NCBI RefSeq assembly: GCF_947499065.1 | Contig: NZ_CANMMT010000003.1 | Location: forward strand, 360,983-424,982 | Reading direction: 5' to 3' | Origin: an uncultured Tenacibaculum sp. | GTDB lineage: Bacteria > Bacteroidota > Bacteroidia > Flavobacteriales > Flavobacteriaceae | Length of the DNA: 64,000 bases | Part shown: positions 1 to 8,251 of the stretch, in pieces | Numbering within the stretch: position 1 is the stretch's first letter | How the letters are laid out: every line of letters starts with the position of its first letter | Notes under the pieces: generated by a model | The model's database searches: none | Told to the model about the DNA's origin: nothing | The model's input: the letters and a program-made list of their open reading frames with translations, nothing else | Translations under genes and position numbers: made by a program

Positions 1-27
1 AAAAAATTCATTTGATAAATGTAAAAA

Positions 28-55
28 AAAACCACAACTTAAAAGTTGTGGTTTT
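28..55 (-). terminator. Intrinsic terminator of pepD
   Basis: A 13-bp perfect inverted repeat with a 2-base loop and A/T-rich flanks lies just beyond the pepD stop codon. The flanking A run on the plus strand gives a U run for the minus-strand transcript. Confidence 0.75.
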
Positions 56-72
56 AAAAAATATGTTTTTGA

Positions 73-1536
73 CTAGTTTTTTATTGGAGTATTTTTTAAA
101 ATTTCTAATAAAAACTTCCAATATTTTTGAGTTGAAGAAATTTGAGCACGTTCATCAGGAGAATGTGCTCCTTTAATATTAGGTCCGAAAGAAACCATAT
201 CCATGTTAGGATAGTTTTGACCTAAAATTCCACATTCCAATCCAGCATGACAAGCAGCTACATTAGGTTTTTCTCCATGTAAATCTTCATATAATTTAGT
301 AACTGTTTGTAATATTTCTGAATTTACATTTGGCAACCATCCAGGGTAAGAACCAGAAAACTCTACGTTAAATCCTGCTAATTCAAAAGCAGCACGTAAT
401 GAATTTGCTAAATCCCATTTGTTTGTCTCAGAAGAAGAACGTGTTAAACATCCTATTTTAATGTTTCCTTCTTTAACAATAACACGAGCAATATTGTTAG
501 ATGTTTCTACCAGTCCTTCAATATCTGGACTCATACGATATACTCCGTTTAAAGCAGTGTATAAAGATTTGATTAAACCTTCTTGAACTCCTAAATCCAT
601 TACTTTACTTGGAGTTTCAGCAGGTGTTAATTCAATAGATAAATTAGGTTCTAAAGTCGCAAATTCAGCTTTAATACTGTTGATTAATTCGTGAATTTCA
701 AATAAGAAAGGTTCTTTAGAAACTGTATCGATTATCACAGTAGCAAAACTTTCACGTGGAATTGCGTTGCGTAAGCTTCCTCCGTTTATTTCAGAAACAC
801 GTAAGCCAAAATTGGTAAAACCATCAAATAATAAACGATTCATTATTTTGTTAGCATTTCCTAAACCTTTAATGATGTCCATTCCTGAATGACCACCGTT
901 TAATCCAGTAATTGAAATTTGAAAAGCAGTGGTGTTTTCTGGAGTGTCTTCTTCGTTATAAGTTCTAGTAGCTGTAATATCTACACCACCAGCACATCCC
1001 ATACCTATTTCATCATCTTCTTCGGTGTCTAGGTTTAATAAGATTTCACCTTGTAAAATCCCACCTTCAAGTCCCATAGCACCAGTCATACCAGTTTCTT
1101 CATCAATGGTAAATAAAGCTTCAATAGCTGGGTGTTCAATATCAGTTGATTCTAAAACCGCCATAATAGAAGCAACTCCTAATCCGTTATCGGCTCCTAA
1201 AGTAGTTCCATCAGCTTTAACCCAATCACCATCTACAAACATTTTGATTCCTTCAGTATCGAAATCAAAATCAGTATCGGCATTTTTTTGGTGAACCATG
1301 TCTAAGTGACTTTGCATTACTACCATTTTACGGTCTTCCATACCTGCTGAAGCTGGTTTACGGATAATTACATTTCCAACTTTGTCAACCATGGTTTCTA
1401 AATTTAAGTTATTACCAAAATCAACCATAAATTGAATTACTCTTTCTTCTTTTTTAGAAGGACGAGGTACAGCATTTAAGTCAGCAAAATTTTTCCAAAC
1501 TGCCTTAGGTTCTAAGTTTTTTATTTCCGAATTCAT
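73..1536 (-). CDS. pepD: Aminoacyl-histidine dipeptidase (cytosol nonspecific dipeptidase, M20)
   Basis: Cytosolic metallodipeptidase that hydrolyses Xaa-His and many other dipeptides. At 487 residues it has normal PepD length. The M20 metal-site motifs are visible: SHLDM at residues 76-80 (H77, D79), GADNG around D116, the catalytic DEETG at 145-149 and a C-terminal GAHSPDE. The inserted dimerisation domain lies in the middle. It is monocistronic, diverges from recR and is followed by a strong terminator. The family assignment is secure; the exact substrate range is known only from relatives. Confidence 0.93.
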   Translation of the reverse strand: MNSEIKNLEPKAVWKNFADLNAVPRPSKKEERVIQFMVDFGNNLNLETMVDKVGNVIIRKPASAGMEDRKMVVMQSHLDMVHQKNADTDFDFDTEGIKMFVDGDWVKADGTTLGADNGLGVASIMAVLESTDIEHPAIEALFTIDEETGMTGAMGLEGGILQGEILLNLDTEEDDEIGMGCAGGVDITATRTYNEEDTPENTTAFQISITGLNGGHSGMDIIKGLGNANKIMNRLLFDGFTNFGLRVSEINGGSLRNAIPRESFATVIIDTVSKEPFLFEIHELINSIKAEFATLEPNLSIELTPAETPSKVMDLGVQEGLIKSLYTALNGVYRMSPDIEGLVETSNNIARVIVKEGNIKIGCLTRSSSETNKWDLANSLRAAFELAGFNVEFSGSYPGWLPNVNSEILQTVTKLYEDLHGEKPNVAACHAGLECGILGQNYPNMDMVSFGPNIKGAHSPDERAQISSTQKYWKFLLEILKNTPIKN

Positions 1537-1630
1537 TGTGAATTGTTAGTTTAGTTTTAAAGTACGAAGATACTTTTTTTAGATGAAATATATTGGTCGT
1601 TTCTTAGTTGAAAAATTGTAAATTCGCAGC

Positions 1631-2248
1631 ATGGATTTTTCATCAAAATTATTAGAAAATGCAGTGAATGAAGTAAGTCGATTACCGGGTATTGGTAAGC
1701 GAACAGCGCTCCGTTTGGTGTTACATTTATTAAAGCAACCTAAAGAAAATACAAAGTATTTAGCAGAGGCTTTAACGAACTTACGTAATGATGTAAATTC
1801 ATGTAAGAAATGTCATAATATTTCTGATACTATTTTATGTGACATTTGTAGTAATCCAAACAGAAATGAAGAAATTGTTTGTGTGGTTGAAGATATCCGT
1901 GATGTAATGGCTATTGAAAGTACTGCACAATTTAAAGGTTTGTATCATGTATTGGGAGGTAAAATTTCACCTATTGAAGGTATTGGACCTCAAAACTTAA
2001 AAATAGAATCGTTAGTTGAAAAAGTTAAAGAAGGTGAAATTAAAGAGTTGATTTTTGCTTTAAGTTCTACTATGGAAGGTGATACCACAAATTTCTACAT
2101 ATATAAGCAGATTGAAAAATACAATATAACTACTTCTACTATTGCAAGAGGTATTGCTGTAGGAGGGGAGTTAGAATATGCTGATGAGGTTACCTTAGGA
2201 AGAAGTATTGTTAATAGGATTCCTTTTGAAAAAAGCCTTAAATCTTAA
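1631..2248 (+). CDS. recR: Recombination mediator RecR
   Basis: Works with RecO to load RecA at single-strand gaps. The 205 residues show the standard order: a helix-hairpin-helix ([12 protein letters not shown], 18-29), a C4 zinc finger (C58, C61, C70, C73), then a TOPRIM domain starting near residue 82 with VVEDIRD. The length is typical. It diverges from pepD across about 95 bp and is followed by a hairpin terminator about 85 nt downstream. Confidence 0.96.
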   Translation: MDFSSKLLENAVNEVSRLPGIGKRTALRLVLHLLKQPKENTKYLAEALTNLRNDVNSCKKCHNISDTILCDICSNPNRNEEIVCVVEDIRDVMAIESTAQFKGLYHVLGGKISPIEGIGPQNLKIESLVEKVKEGEIKELIFALSSTMEGDTTNFYIYKQIEKYNITTSTIARGIAVGGELEYADEVTLGRSIVNRIPFEKSLKS

Positions 2249-2332
2249 GTTGTTATTTGTTATTCTAAATTAGTGATTTAATATTTCATTTAAAACCATA
2301 GTTTTTAAAGAGATTTTAAGGTCTAAAAATGA

Positions 2333-2365
2333 AAAAAATCAACATTTTATAAATGTTGATTTTTT
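2333..2365 (+). terminator. Intrinsic terminator downstream of recR
   Basis: A 15-bp near-perfect inverted repeat centred on a TAT loop (AAATCAACATTT / AAATGTTGATTT) ends in a T run. The A run on the other side means it could also stop minus-strand transcripts. Confidence 0.7.
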
Positions 2366-2451
2366 ATAAATATTAAATTCGATATGTTGTTATTTGATTA
2401 CTTATTTTTTGATAGTTATTCTCTTATATGTATATTATCTTCTGCACATTA

Positions 2452-2652
2452 AAAAAACTTTAACATCTTCAATGTTGTTAAAATAAATAGGGGTTGTGTT
2501 TTCTTTATTTCTTTAATTTCTGATTTAGTTAAATTATTTTGTTTTATTCCTAACTCCTCTCTTAATTTATTCTAGTTACTAATAATGTTTTCATTTTGAG
2601 AACATGATAAAAGTAATAGAGGGATAATGTATAGTAAATTTCTTAGCTTCAT
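2452..2652 (-). pseudogene. Small lipoprotein-like reading frame broken by a stop codon
   Basis: On the minus strand an ATG at 2652 starts MKLRNLLYIIPLLLLSCSQ, a convincing lipoprotein signal with lipobox LLSC. The frame hits TAG at 2572-2574 after 26 codons, then stays open for about 40 more codons of lysine/glutamate-rich sequence. This fits a small lipoprotein gene inactivated by a nonsense change. The signal-peptide part is clear. That the downstream part belongs to the same gene is inference. Confidence 0.4.
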
Positions 2653-3060
2653 TTTTTTATCTTCTTTTTCAATATTTTTAAAAATTTAATTAGTAAATAT
2701 CCTATAATGATGTATACTATTATATTTATAATTTGCCATAAAGCAATGTTCATAATTTTATTGAGTTTTAAATTAACATAGCGAACTAAGATAAAAATAA
2801 GTCTTTTAATCTCTTTTTACGGTAAGTTTACAAAGGAATTTCTAGTATCTTTTGTTCTTTTTTATGTAAAAGAGTAGTGGTTAGCTATATAGGTGTAAAA
2901 AAAGTTGTAGGTTTTGGAAGTTTAGATTTACAGATACTTCACTTTTGTTTTAACTTTAGGTTTATTTTTTTTTGACTTATTGATATTTGTGTTTGTTAAT
3001 TGAATTTCTTTTGAGGAATTAATTAAAGGTAGCTAGCTTTTTTTATAATTATAAAAGCTG

Positions 3061-3264
3061 TTATTCTTTTTTCATTAACTCCATTCCAAAGTTTTTTATT
3101 TGTTCAAGTATTGGTAGTACTTTTAGTCCTTTATCAGTAAGAGAATATTCAACTCTTGGTGGAATTTCCGGGTAGGCTTTTCTATTTAAGATGTTAGAGG
3201 AGGTCATTTTTTTTAATTCTTGAATTAGCATTTTCTCGCTAATCTCAGGAATTAATCTTTTTAA
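3061..3264 (-). pseudogene. 5'-truncated HxlR-family transcriptional regulator
   Basis: Reading the minus strand gives the C-terminal two thirds of an HxlR winged-helix domain: LKRLIPEISEKML (recognition helix), then NRKAYPEIPPRVEYSLTDKG (the wing, the family hallmark), ending LMKKE and a stop at 3061-3063. An in-frame stop at 3265-3267 lies exactly where the first half of the domain (usually containing W-x-LLIL) should be, and the next gene upstream begins about 20 nt away. The gene has lost its 5' half, so it is a remnant. Confidence 0.75.
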
Positions 3265-3285
3265 TTAGGTATAAAGAAAAGTTTT

Positions 3286-4665
3286 TTACATAAATGAGTT
3301 GGAGTCACTATCGAAACCTACAAATAAAATATAGCCAAAAGCTTCTCTTAATTCCTTACGTTTTTCAATAGAAAACTTGTTTGGAATTACTCTTAATTCT
3401 CTTAGGTTTGGAAGTGAAAGAAGTTCTTTGGGTAAATCTTCTATGGGATTTCCACCTAGTTCTATACTTTCTAGAGATGTTAGTTCTAGTATTTCTTTAG
3501 GAAAAGAACTGAAAGAGTTCTTTGATAGTATTAAGGTTTTTAAGTTCTTTAAGTTGGTAATGGATTTTGGGAGTTGTTCTAACTCATTAGAATTTAAATT
3601 AAGCCAAGTAAGACTTTGTGGTAACTTTGAAAACTCTTCTATATTGTTATTGTGAGCGCTTAGTGAGTCTAATTTTGGGAGTTTTTCTAAAGAAGGGAGT
3701 TTTGTTAGTTGATTACATTCAATATTTAATCGTTTTAACTCTATTAACTCAGCTAATTCGTTTGGTAAATGACTTAAATGATTATTTGATATGTCAAATA
3801 CGTTTAGGTTTTGTAGTTTGATAATGTCTTTACTTATACTTTCTAATTTATTATGTGATAGGTCTAAATCTTGTAGTTTGGATAAAGAAAATAAGGACTT
3901 AGGAAGGTTTTTTAAGTATTCGTTTTTTGCTTTAATTTCCTCTACGTTTTGAAAGAGTCCAATTTCTTCTGGTATAATTCCTTCTTTAGAACCATTGCCT
4001 CTAATCCATTTTGTTGAGATGTTATGTTTTTCGCCAAAAAAAGCATAATAGCCTTTTTCTAAAATTTCGGGTGTTGTTTTTTTGTATTCTTCACGGAGAG
4101 ATATTTTATAAGTAATAGGTTCTTTAGAATTGAATATCATGTCGTATTCTGAGTCATGCCATAAAGCGCTAGATATTAAATAAGTATCCTGTTTTTTGAG
4201 TTGTTTAAATTCTTCAGTTTTTGTAGAATGAATAGCTGCTATTTCAACAAGTCCTAAAAACAATTCTTTAAAAAGATCTAATTCAACTTCCATTTCATTA
4301 TACCAGTTGTCAATACCTTCAAATATTTGGTTTATTACATCTGTCAGATCAATTTCCCAATCTAACCAATCATCATTACCCCATTCTTGGTATTCGCTTT
4401 CAGAACCAAAATAAAGAGTTACTCCGTTGTTGTAATAATCATCCCAGTTTATGGCAATGGTACCCGTGTTTTCTTCAAAAGGAATTTCTTTATATGCTGA
4501 TTGCAAGCGTTGCTCAATTTTTATTAAATCGATTTTCCAATTCCAGTTTTCAAGTCGCTCAATAATTTCTGGATGGTCTTCTTTTATCCATAAATTTTTA
4601 GTTTTTTTTAAATAAATTAGGGCTTCATGTATATAGCTGTTAATATTTTCTTTGTAATTACTCAT
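3286..4665 (-). CDS. Leucine-rich-repeat protein
   Basis: 459 residues. Roughly 1-230 is an acidic, tryptophan-rich N-terminal region that I do not recognise. About 235-440 consists of eight or nine canonical LRRs of about 23 residues (for example LQDLDLSHNKLESIS, LNVFDISNNHLSHLP, LKTLILSKNSFSSFP). There is no signal peptide, so it is probably cytoplasmic. LRRs mediate protein binding; the partner is unknown. It stands alone, with a truncated HxlR remnant immediately downstream, in an accessory region. Confidence 0.8.
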   Translation of the reverse strand: MSNYKENINSYIHEALIYLKKTKNLWIKEDHPEIIERLENWNWKIDLIKIEQRLQSAYKEIPFEENTGTIAINWDDYYNNGVTLYFGSESEYQEWGNDDWLDWEIDLTDVINQIFEGIDNWYNEMEVELDLFKELFLGLVEIAAIHSTKTEEFKQLKKQDTYLISSALWHDSEYDMIFNSKEPITYKISLREEYKKTTPEILEKGYYAFFGEKHNISTKWIRGNGSKEGIIPEEIGLFQNVEEIKAKNEYLKNLPKSLFSLSKLQDLDLSHNKLESISKDIIKLQNLNVFDISNNHLSHLPNELAELIELKRLNIECNQLTKLPSLEKLPKLDSLSAHNNNIEEFSKLPQSLTWLNLNSNELEQLPKSITNLKNLKTLILSKNSFSSFPKEILELTSLESIELGGNPIEDLPKELLSLPNLRELRVIPNKFSIEKRKELREAFGYILFVGFDSDSNSFM

Positions 4666-5067
4666 TTTCTGTTTTCATATTAAAAAATTGTAGCATTCGT
4701 AATGCTTTTCAGTTCTATATTTGTCAAGATTCTGTCCTAAAGTATTGAAAGGAGTTAATAGAAGAATAAGTGTTTTATATTCTTTTCATAAGCTTTTCTT
4801 TGGTGATAGCTAATATACTTAAAAGCAAATTTATTTTAAAGTATGTTAGTACTAAATACCCATTAAAAAATGTATTTAGTTGTGTTTTTTTATATGAAAA
4901 TAAGGATATAGTTTTTATTATATTCGGCCCCCTGAATAAAATAAACTATAGAAGTTTTTTGATATCTATTTTGCTTTTTAAGAGTAAAAAATTAAAGCAT
5001 TAGAACTTTATCGAAACATTTTACAAATAGATATGGATTCCCCTTAAATAATTGATGTTCCTTAGAG
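4666..5067. other. Intergenic stretch with a peptide-like repeat copy
   Basis: About 400 bases with no gene I can support. A 77-codon frame at 4770-5003 has no family resemblance. The only recognisable item is the repeat copy at 4899-4974, which is shared with 52.5 kb. Confidence 0.4.
4899..4974 (-). repeat. Copy 1 of a repeat that reads as a conserved short peptide
   Basis: On the minus strand this reads RYQKTSIVYFIQGAE, then NYILI. It closely matches the frame at 52,512-52,628 (RYKKTSVVYFIQGTE, then NYILI), with differences spread over several codons. Upstream of this copy the frame has no start codon before a stop, so this is probably a decayed copy. Confidence 0.5.
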
Positions 5068-5517
5068 TTATTCTATTATCATAAACTTTCTAAAAACATC
5101 AGTAAACTGTTCACCAGCATACTTTGCTAATTCGGGACTTTTAAAACAAAGGTGAGAACCCACGTCTGAAAATGTAACCCAACGGCCATGGTCATCATAG
5201 CGAAATCCTGACGAGCTCATTTTAAACCAAGGATAGTATTTGTGTTCATTAGGGTTGCTCCAATCAGGGACCCATTCTTCATTTAAAGATTTACATAATA
5301 ATTCAATGATGTACTGATACTTTAAATGTTTTGGAGTGTTTTCAAACATTTTGTCAAGTTTTTCTTGTGTAATGTTATTGTCATTCAAAACATCTTGAAT
5401 AGTTCTGATGGCTTCCGTTATTTTTTTAGGTATAGCCTCAAGTTCAATTTCACCTGTTTCTTTGTCGAAATTTTTTACGATAAATCCTTTAGGGATTTCA
5501 ATTTTTAATGTTTCCAT
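5068..5517 (-). CDS. Phage-type conserved hypothetical protein
   Basis: 149 residues. The N-terminal half is charged and helical. The C-terminal half has the motif series KYYPWFKMSSSGFRYDD, VGSHLCFKSPELAKYAG and FTDVFRKFMI, which I recognise from small proteins common in Bacteroidota phages and prophages. The function is not known. No other phage gene is adjacent, so it looks like an orphan of past phage integration. A small hairpin (5542-5555) lies in the leader just upstream of the start. Confidence 0.65.
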   Translation of the reverse strand: METLKIEIPKGFIVKNFDKETGEIELEAIPKKITEAIRTIQDVLNDNNITQEKLDKMFENTPKHLKYQYIIELLCKSLNEEWVPDWSNPNEHKYYPWFKMSSSGFRYDDHGRWVTFSDVGSHLCFKSPELAKYAGEQFTDVFRKFMIIE

Positions 5518-5892
5518 AATTTTTGTTTTTAATTAATAATTACTCCTTAGGGAGTTTTTTATGTTCTATTAATTATAATAAAATTGATTTTATGAAGAAT
5601 TTTAAAAAAGAAAACTCTTTTGAATTAGTTGTTAATTGTAGTATTAAGAAGAAGTATGAAAGACAAATTATTAACTAAAGACTGTTTTTGAAAAAGCTTT
5701 TGTTGCTTTTTTAATTAATAATACTAACTGCACATGGGAAATTGAGGGAAATCATTATTAGTGCAGTTAGTTGTTGTCTAAGATTGTTTGTTTAATTATT
5801 TCTGTAAATGTATGGTAAGTGGAATGTTGTTATTGTAACAAATGTTACAAATTAAAAGAAAACATTAGTTTAAGATGTTGTTAGTTTTGAAA
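5518..5892. other. Intergenic stretch with an 11-bp inverted repeat
   Basis: No coding sequence seen. It holds a perfect 11-bp inverted repeat (ACTAACTGCAC at 5723-5733, complement at 5761-5771) around a 27-base loop. Neither side has the T run expected of an intrinsic terminator. It lies 3' of the 301-residue gene on the minus strand, so an RNA stem-loop or a protein site are both possible. Confidence 0.5.
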
Positions 5893-6798
5893 TTAAATTA
5901 TAATTGTTTTATTGTAGTCATCCCATTTTTGTAAGAGAAAAGATTCAATACTTACAATTTCATTTTTTGTTAATAGTTTTTCAAAGTGTTGTACATAAGA
6001 AATGATGTACTTTTTATAATATTCAAAAGAACCGTCTTTTAACCTAAATTTAAAAGAATTCCATTCTTGAAATTCATTTAGAATATTGTTTAAAAAGTGG
6101 TTTCTGATTTTTTTGTTTTTAAGTGATTCTTCAAGGCCGTTTTCTATAAAGCGTTCAAACTGTTCTTTGCCAGCTTGTCCACAACAGCTAATGTTCCTTG
6201 CAATTGCAAGATTATGGGTCTCAACACACCAGCTGTATTTTTTTAGGATAGCTTCGATATCCCACATTTGTTCAATTTCATGCTCTAAATCATTGGTCCT
6301 TAAAAATTCAATATAATTAGGAATCCATTTTTTGTTTTGGTGAACTAATGAAAGTATGGCATAAGTTCCAGCCGGAGGTCCTTGGTCATATTCGTTTCTT
6401 ATTATTAATCGATTGCCATCTTCACCATTATCAGTGATTTTACAATACTCTAAAATTAATGGAGCTAAACTTTCGTGTTTAGCTACTAATTCAAAAAAAG
6501 ATAGTTCTTCTAATATTTTAGAAGTGCTAGTATCATCGATAAATTTTATTTCAAACTTTATGCTATCTAATCTATTGTTGTTGTGAAGAATTGTGTTAGT
6601 TTGTTTACAGCAGGGATATAATAGTTTTGTTTTTTTAATAGAAAGAATTATAGTTTCAAGTATTTGCTTTAAATCTATTTCGTTTAAATAATTGTCGTCA
6701 GAATTTTTGGTAAGAATATTTTCTTGCTGAACTTCTCTTTCTACATATTCATTACCAGTGAAACCAAAAGCGTTTATAGAAATTTTTATCTCATTCAT
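5893..6798 (-). CDS. Hypothetical protein, cysteine-containing
   Basis: 301 residues; I do not recognise a family. It has no signal peptide or membrane segment and is acidic and mostly helical by composition. It has cysteine pairs (PCCKQ near residue 62, SCCGQ near 204) and a run of charged helices after about 210. Start and stop are clean and codon use matches neighbours, so I take it as a real gene. It lies upstream of nothing obvious on its strand. Confidence 0.6.
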   Translation of the reverse strand: MNEIKISINAFGFTGNEYVEREVQQENILTKNSDDNYLNEIDLKQILETIILSIKKTKLLYPCCKQTNTILHNNNRLDSIKFEIKFIDDTSTSKILEELSFFELVAKHESLAPLILEYCKITDNGEDGNRLIIRNEYDQGPPAGTYAILSLVHQNKKWIPNYIEFLRTNDLEHEIEQMWDIEAILKKYSWCVETHNLAIARNISCCGQAGKEQFERFIENGLEESLKNKKIRNHFLNNILNEFQEWNSFKFRLKDGSFEYYKKYIISYVQHFEKLLTKNEIVSIESFLLQKWDDYNKTIII

Positions 6799-6864
6799 TA
6801 TTTAGTGGGGGTAGTTTGTAGCGAATATACTTAAAACAAAACTATGTTTAATGGTTGTGAAGAA

Positions 6865-6890
6865 TAAAAAAGCTCTCTGAATAGAGAGCT
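6865..6890 (-). terminator. Terminator of the double-glycine peptide gene
   Basis: An 8-bp perfect stem (AGCTCTCT / AGAGAGCT) with a 4-base loop lies 23 nt past the stop codon. The plus-strand A run gives U's on the minus transcript. Confidence 0.75.
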
Positions 6891-6912
6891 GATTTAATAA
6901 TTGGATGGTATT

Positions 6913-7125
6913 TTATCTTGGGTTGAAAGAAAAATTTGTTGGATTACCATGTCCGTGATGTAGACACCAGAAAGTACCACCTTGTACTACTGAATTCATT
7001 GATTCTGCTGTGGCTTCAAATACAGTTCCATCACCACAAGTTACAGAACCATATCCTCCACCTTTAATTGATTGTAGCTCTTCTTTGTTTAAAGTTGCAC
7101 CTAAGTTTGAAATGTTGTTTATCAT
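6913..7125 (-). CDS. Double-glycine leader peptide (bacteriocin-like precursor)
   Basis: 70 residues from the internal start at 7125; an alternative ATG lies at 7149. I choose the internal one because MINNISNLGATLNKEELQSI, followed by KGGG, is a typical Bacteroidota double-glycine leader (NxxNLG...LNKxEL..I.GG). The presumed mature part after GG is glycine-rich with two cysteines and three histidines (CLHHGH). Peptides of this type are usually cut and exported by a C39-peptidase ABC transporter; none is in the window. It has its own terminator. A second gene with the same leader lies at 55,231-55,410. Whether it is antimicrobial or a signal cannot be read from the sequence. Confidence 0.75.
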   Translation of the reverse strand: MINNISNLGATLNKEELQSIKGGGYGSVTCGDGTVFEATAESMNSVVQGGTFWCLHHGHGNPTNFSFNPR

Positions 7126-7278
7126 AATATGAAAATTTAAGTTTCTCAAATAAAGGCAATTAAGGCGTGTTATTTAGGGTGATTTCATAAGCGTAAGTAA
7201 GAAATGTATATACGATTGATTGTGAGTAAGAAATCAATTTTTATAGTTTTCTTAAGGAAGAGAGACTTTTTTTTGAAA

Positions 7279-7364
7279 TAAAAAAGAAAAGAAGCTGTCC
7301 CCCCCCGGATACTTCTTTTCTAAATTAACTAATCAATCAAACTATTAAAAAAAACTTTTAGTTT
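7279..7364 (-). ncRNA. Candidate small RNA unit (copy A)
   Basis: Minus strand: a TAnnTTTG -7 box (TATCTTTG, 7371-7378) is followed by AAGTATAAA, about 50 nt of A/T-rich leader containing AATAGTTTGATTGATTAG, then a hairpin AGAAAAGAAG / CTTCTTTTCT (7285-7321) and a U run. The same order with conserved sequence recurs at 52.2 kb. The loop holds a run of eight C/G bases. No reading frame fits inside. Transcription is inference. Confidence 0.4.
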
Positions 7365-7595
7365 ATACTTCAAAGATAGTAGGGTATGGTAGTTGTTTTA
7401 TTGAAAATTAGATGAATAGAGTGAAAGTGTAGTTGAGATGTGGTAATGTGTAATTAAAAGAAAAAAAAGATTGGTTTACTTAGTTGAATGGTGTTATGAA
7501 TGTATTTGTTATGATTTTTTATGTATAAAAAAAACCTCCAAATTTAGTTGGATAAGATAAGGAAGAGAGGAGGTAAGAAAAGAGGTGGAATAGGG

Positions 7596-8120
7596 TTATT
7601 TTCTAATTAGAAAAACTTTATGAGTATCTGCTAATTTAGAAAAAGAGTTTATAGATTTAAAATACCCCAATCGATTATGTCCTTCAATTAAATGATGATT
7701 TTTCTGAATTTTTATATTAGTGTTGTCTAATTCAGGGAAATCTATAGGTTTTATAATTATAGGAGGTGTAGCCCAAGTTTTATTGTTTTTCCAGTAATTA
7801 AGATCTTTAGGGTTTAAGTATGAAAAACTCTCAAAGCTCTTGTGTTTTGATTTCATATCTACATAAGAGCTGAACTTGTTAAGTATAGTAAGCTTATTAA
7901 TTTGATTTGTTGTGAGTTCAATTAAACTGAATTTTACTTCATAAAAATTAATAGATGAATAATTTTTAATAGTAAAAGATTGATTAAAATGTGGGTACAT
8001 CCATTGTTCTAGTACTTCGTCAGGAATATGGTTAAAAGCATTGTTTTTTCTAATTCTGATAAGATAGTCTTGAAAAGACTCGTTAGTTAAACGTTTTAGT
8101 TCTAAAAAGGAATTTGACAT
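7596..8120 (-). CDS. ParB/sulfiredoxin-fold-like hypothetical protein
   Basis: 174 residues. The C-terminal segment (about 125-174) reads PPIIIKPIDF, then HHLIEGHNRLGYFKSI and THKVFLIRK, like the ParB-like nuclease/sulfiredoxin fold (substrate-binding EGHxR motif). The rest is unassigned. It is not next to parA and has no helix-turn-helix, so it is not a chromosome-partition ParB. The role is unknown. It is a single gene in an accessory stretch; a hairpin with a long loop (about 7530-7575) may end its transcript. Confidence 0.55.
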   Translation of the reverse strand: MSNSFLELKRLTNESFQDYLIRIRKNNAFNHIPDEVLEQWMYPHFNQSFTIKNYSSINFYEVKFSLIELTTNQINKLTILNKFSSYVDMKSKHKSFESFSYLNPKDLNYWKNNKTWATPPIIIKPIDFPELDNTNIKIQKNHHLIEGHNRLGYFKSINSFSKLADTHKVFLIRK

Positions 8121-8251
8121 CTCATTCTAATTTAAAAATTTGGGTTAAAATTAGTTTTGAGAATTGATTAAGTTGAAATAATTAGATAAAGTGAATGAAT
8201 CTATAGGTGAATTGAAGGTTTCGTTAATTTGAATAGGTACTGGTGGAAGTG

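Noticed and set aside
4770..5003. 77-codon plus-strand frame with hydrophobic start
   Set aside because: It has no family resemblance and overlaps the repeat copy on the other strand, which explains its sequence better.
7596..8120. Chromosome-partition ParB
   Set aside because: Only a short ParB-like segment is present, with no helix-turn-helix and no parA neighbour.
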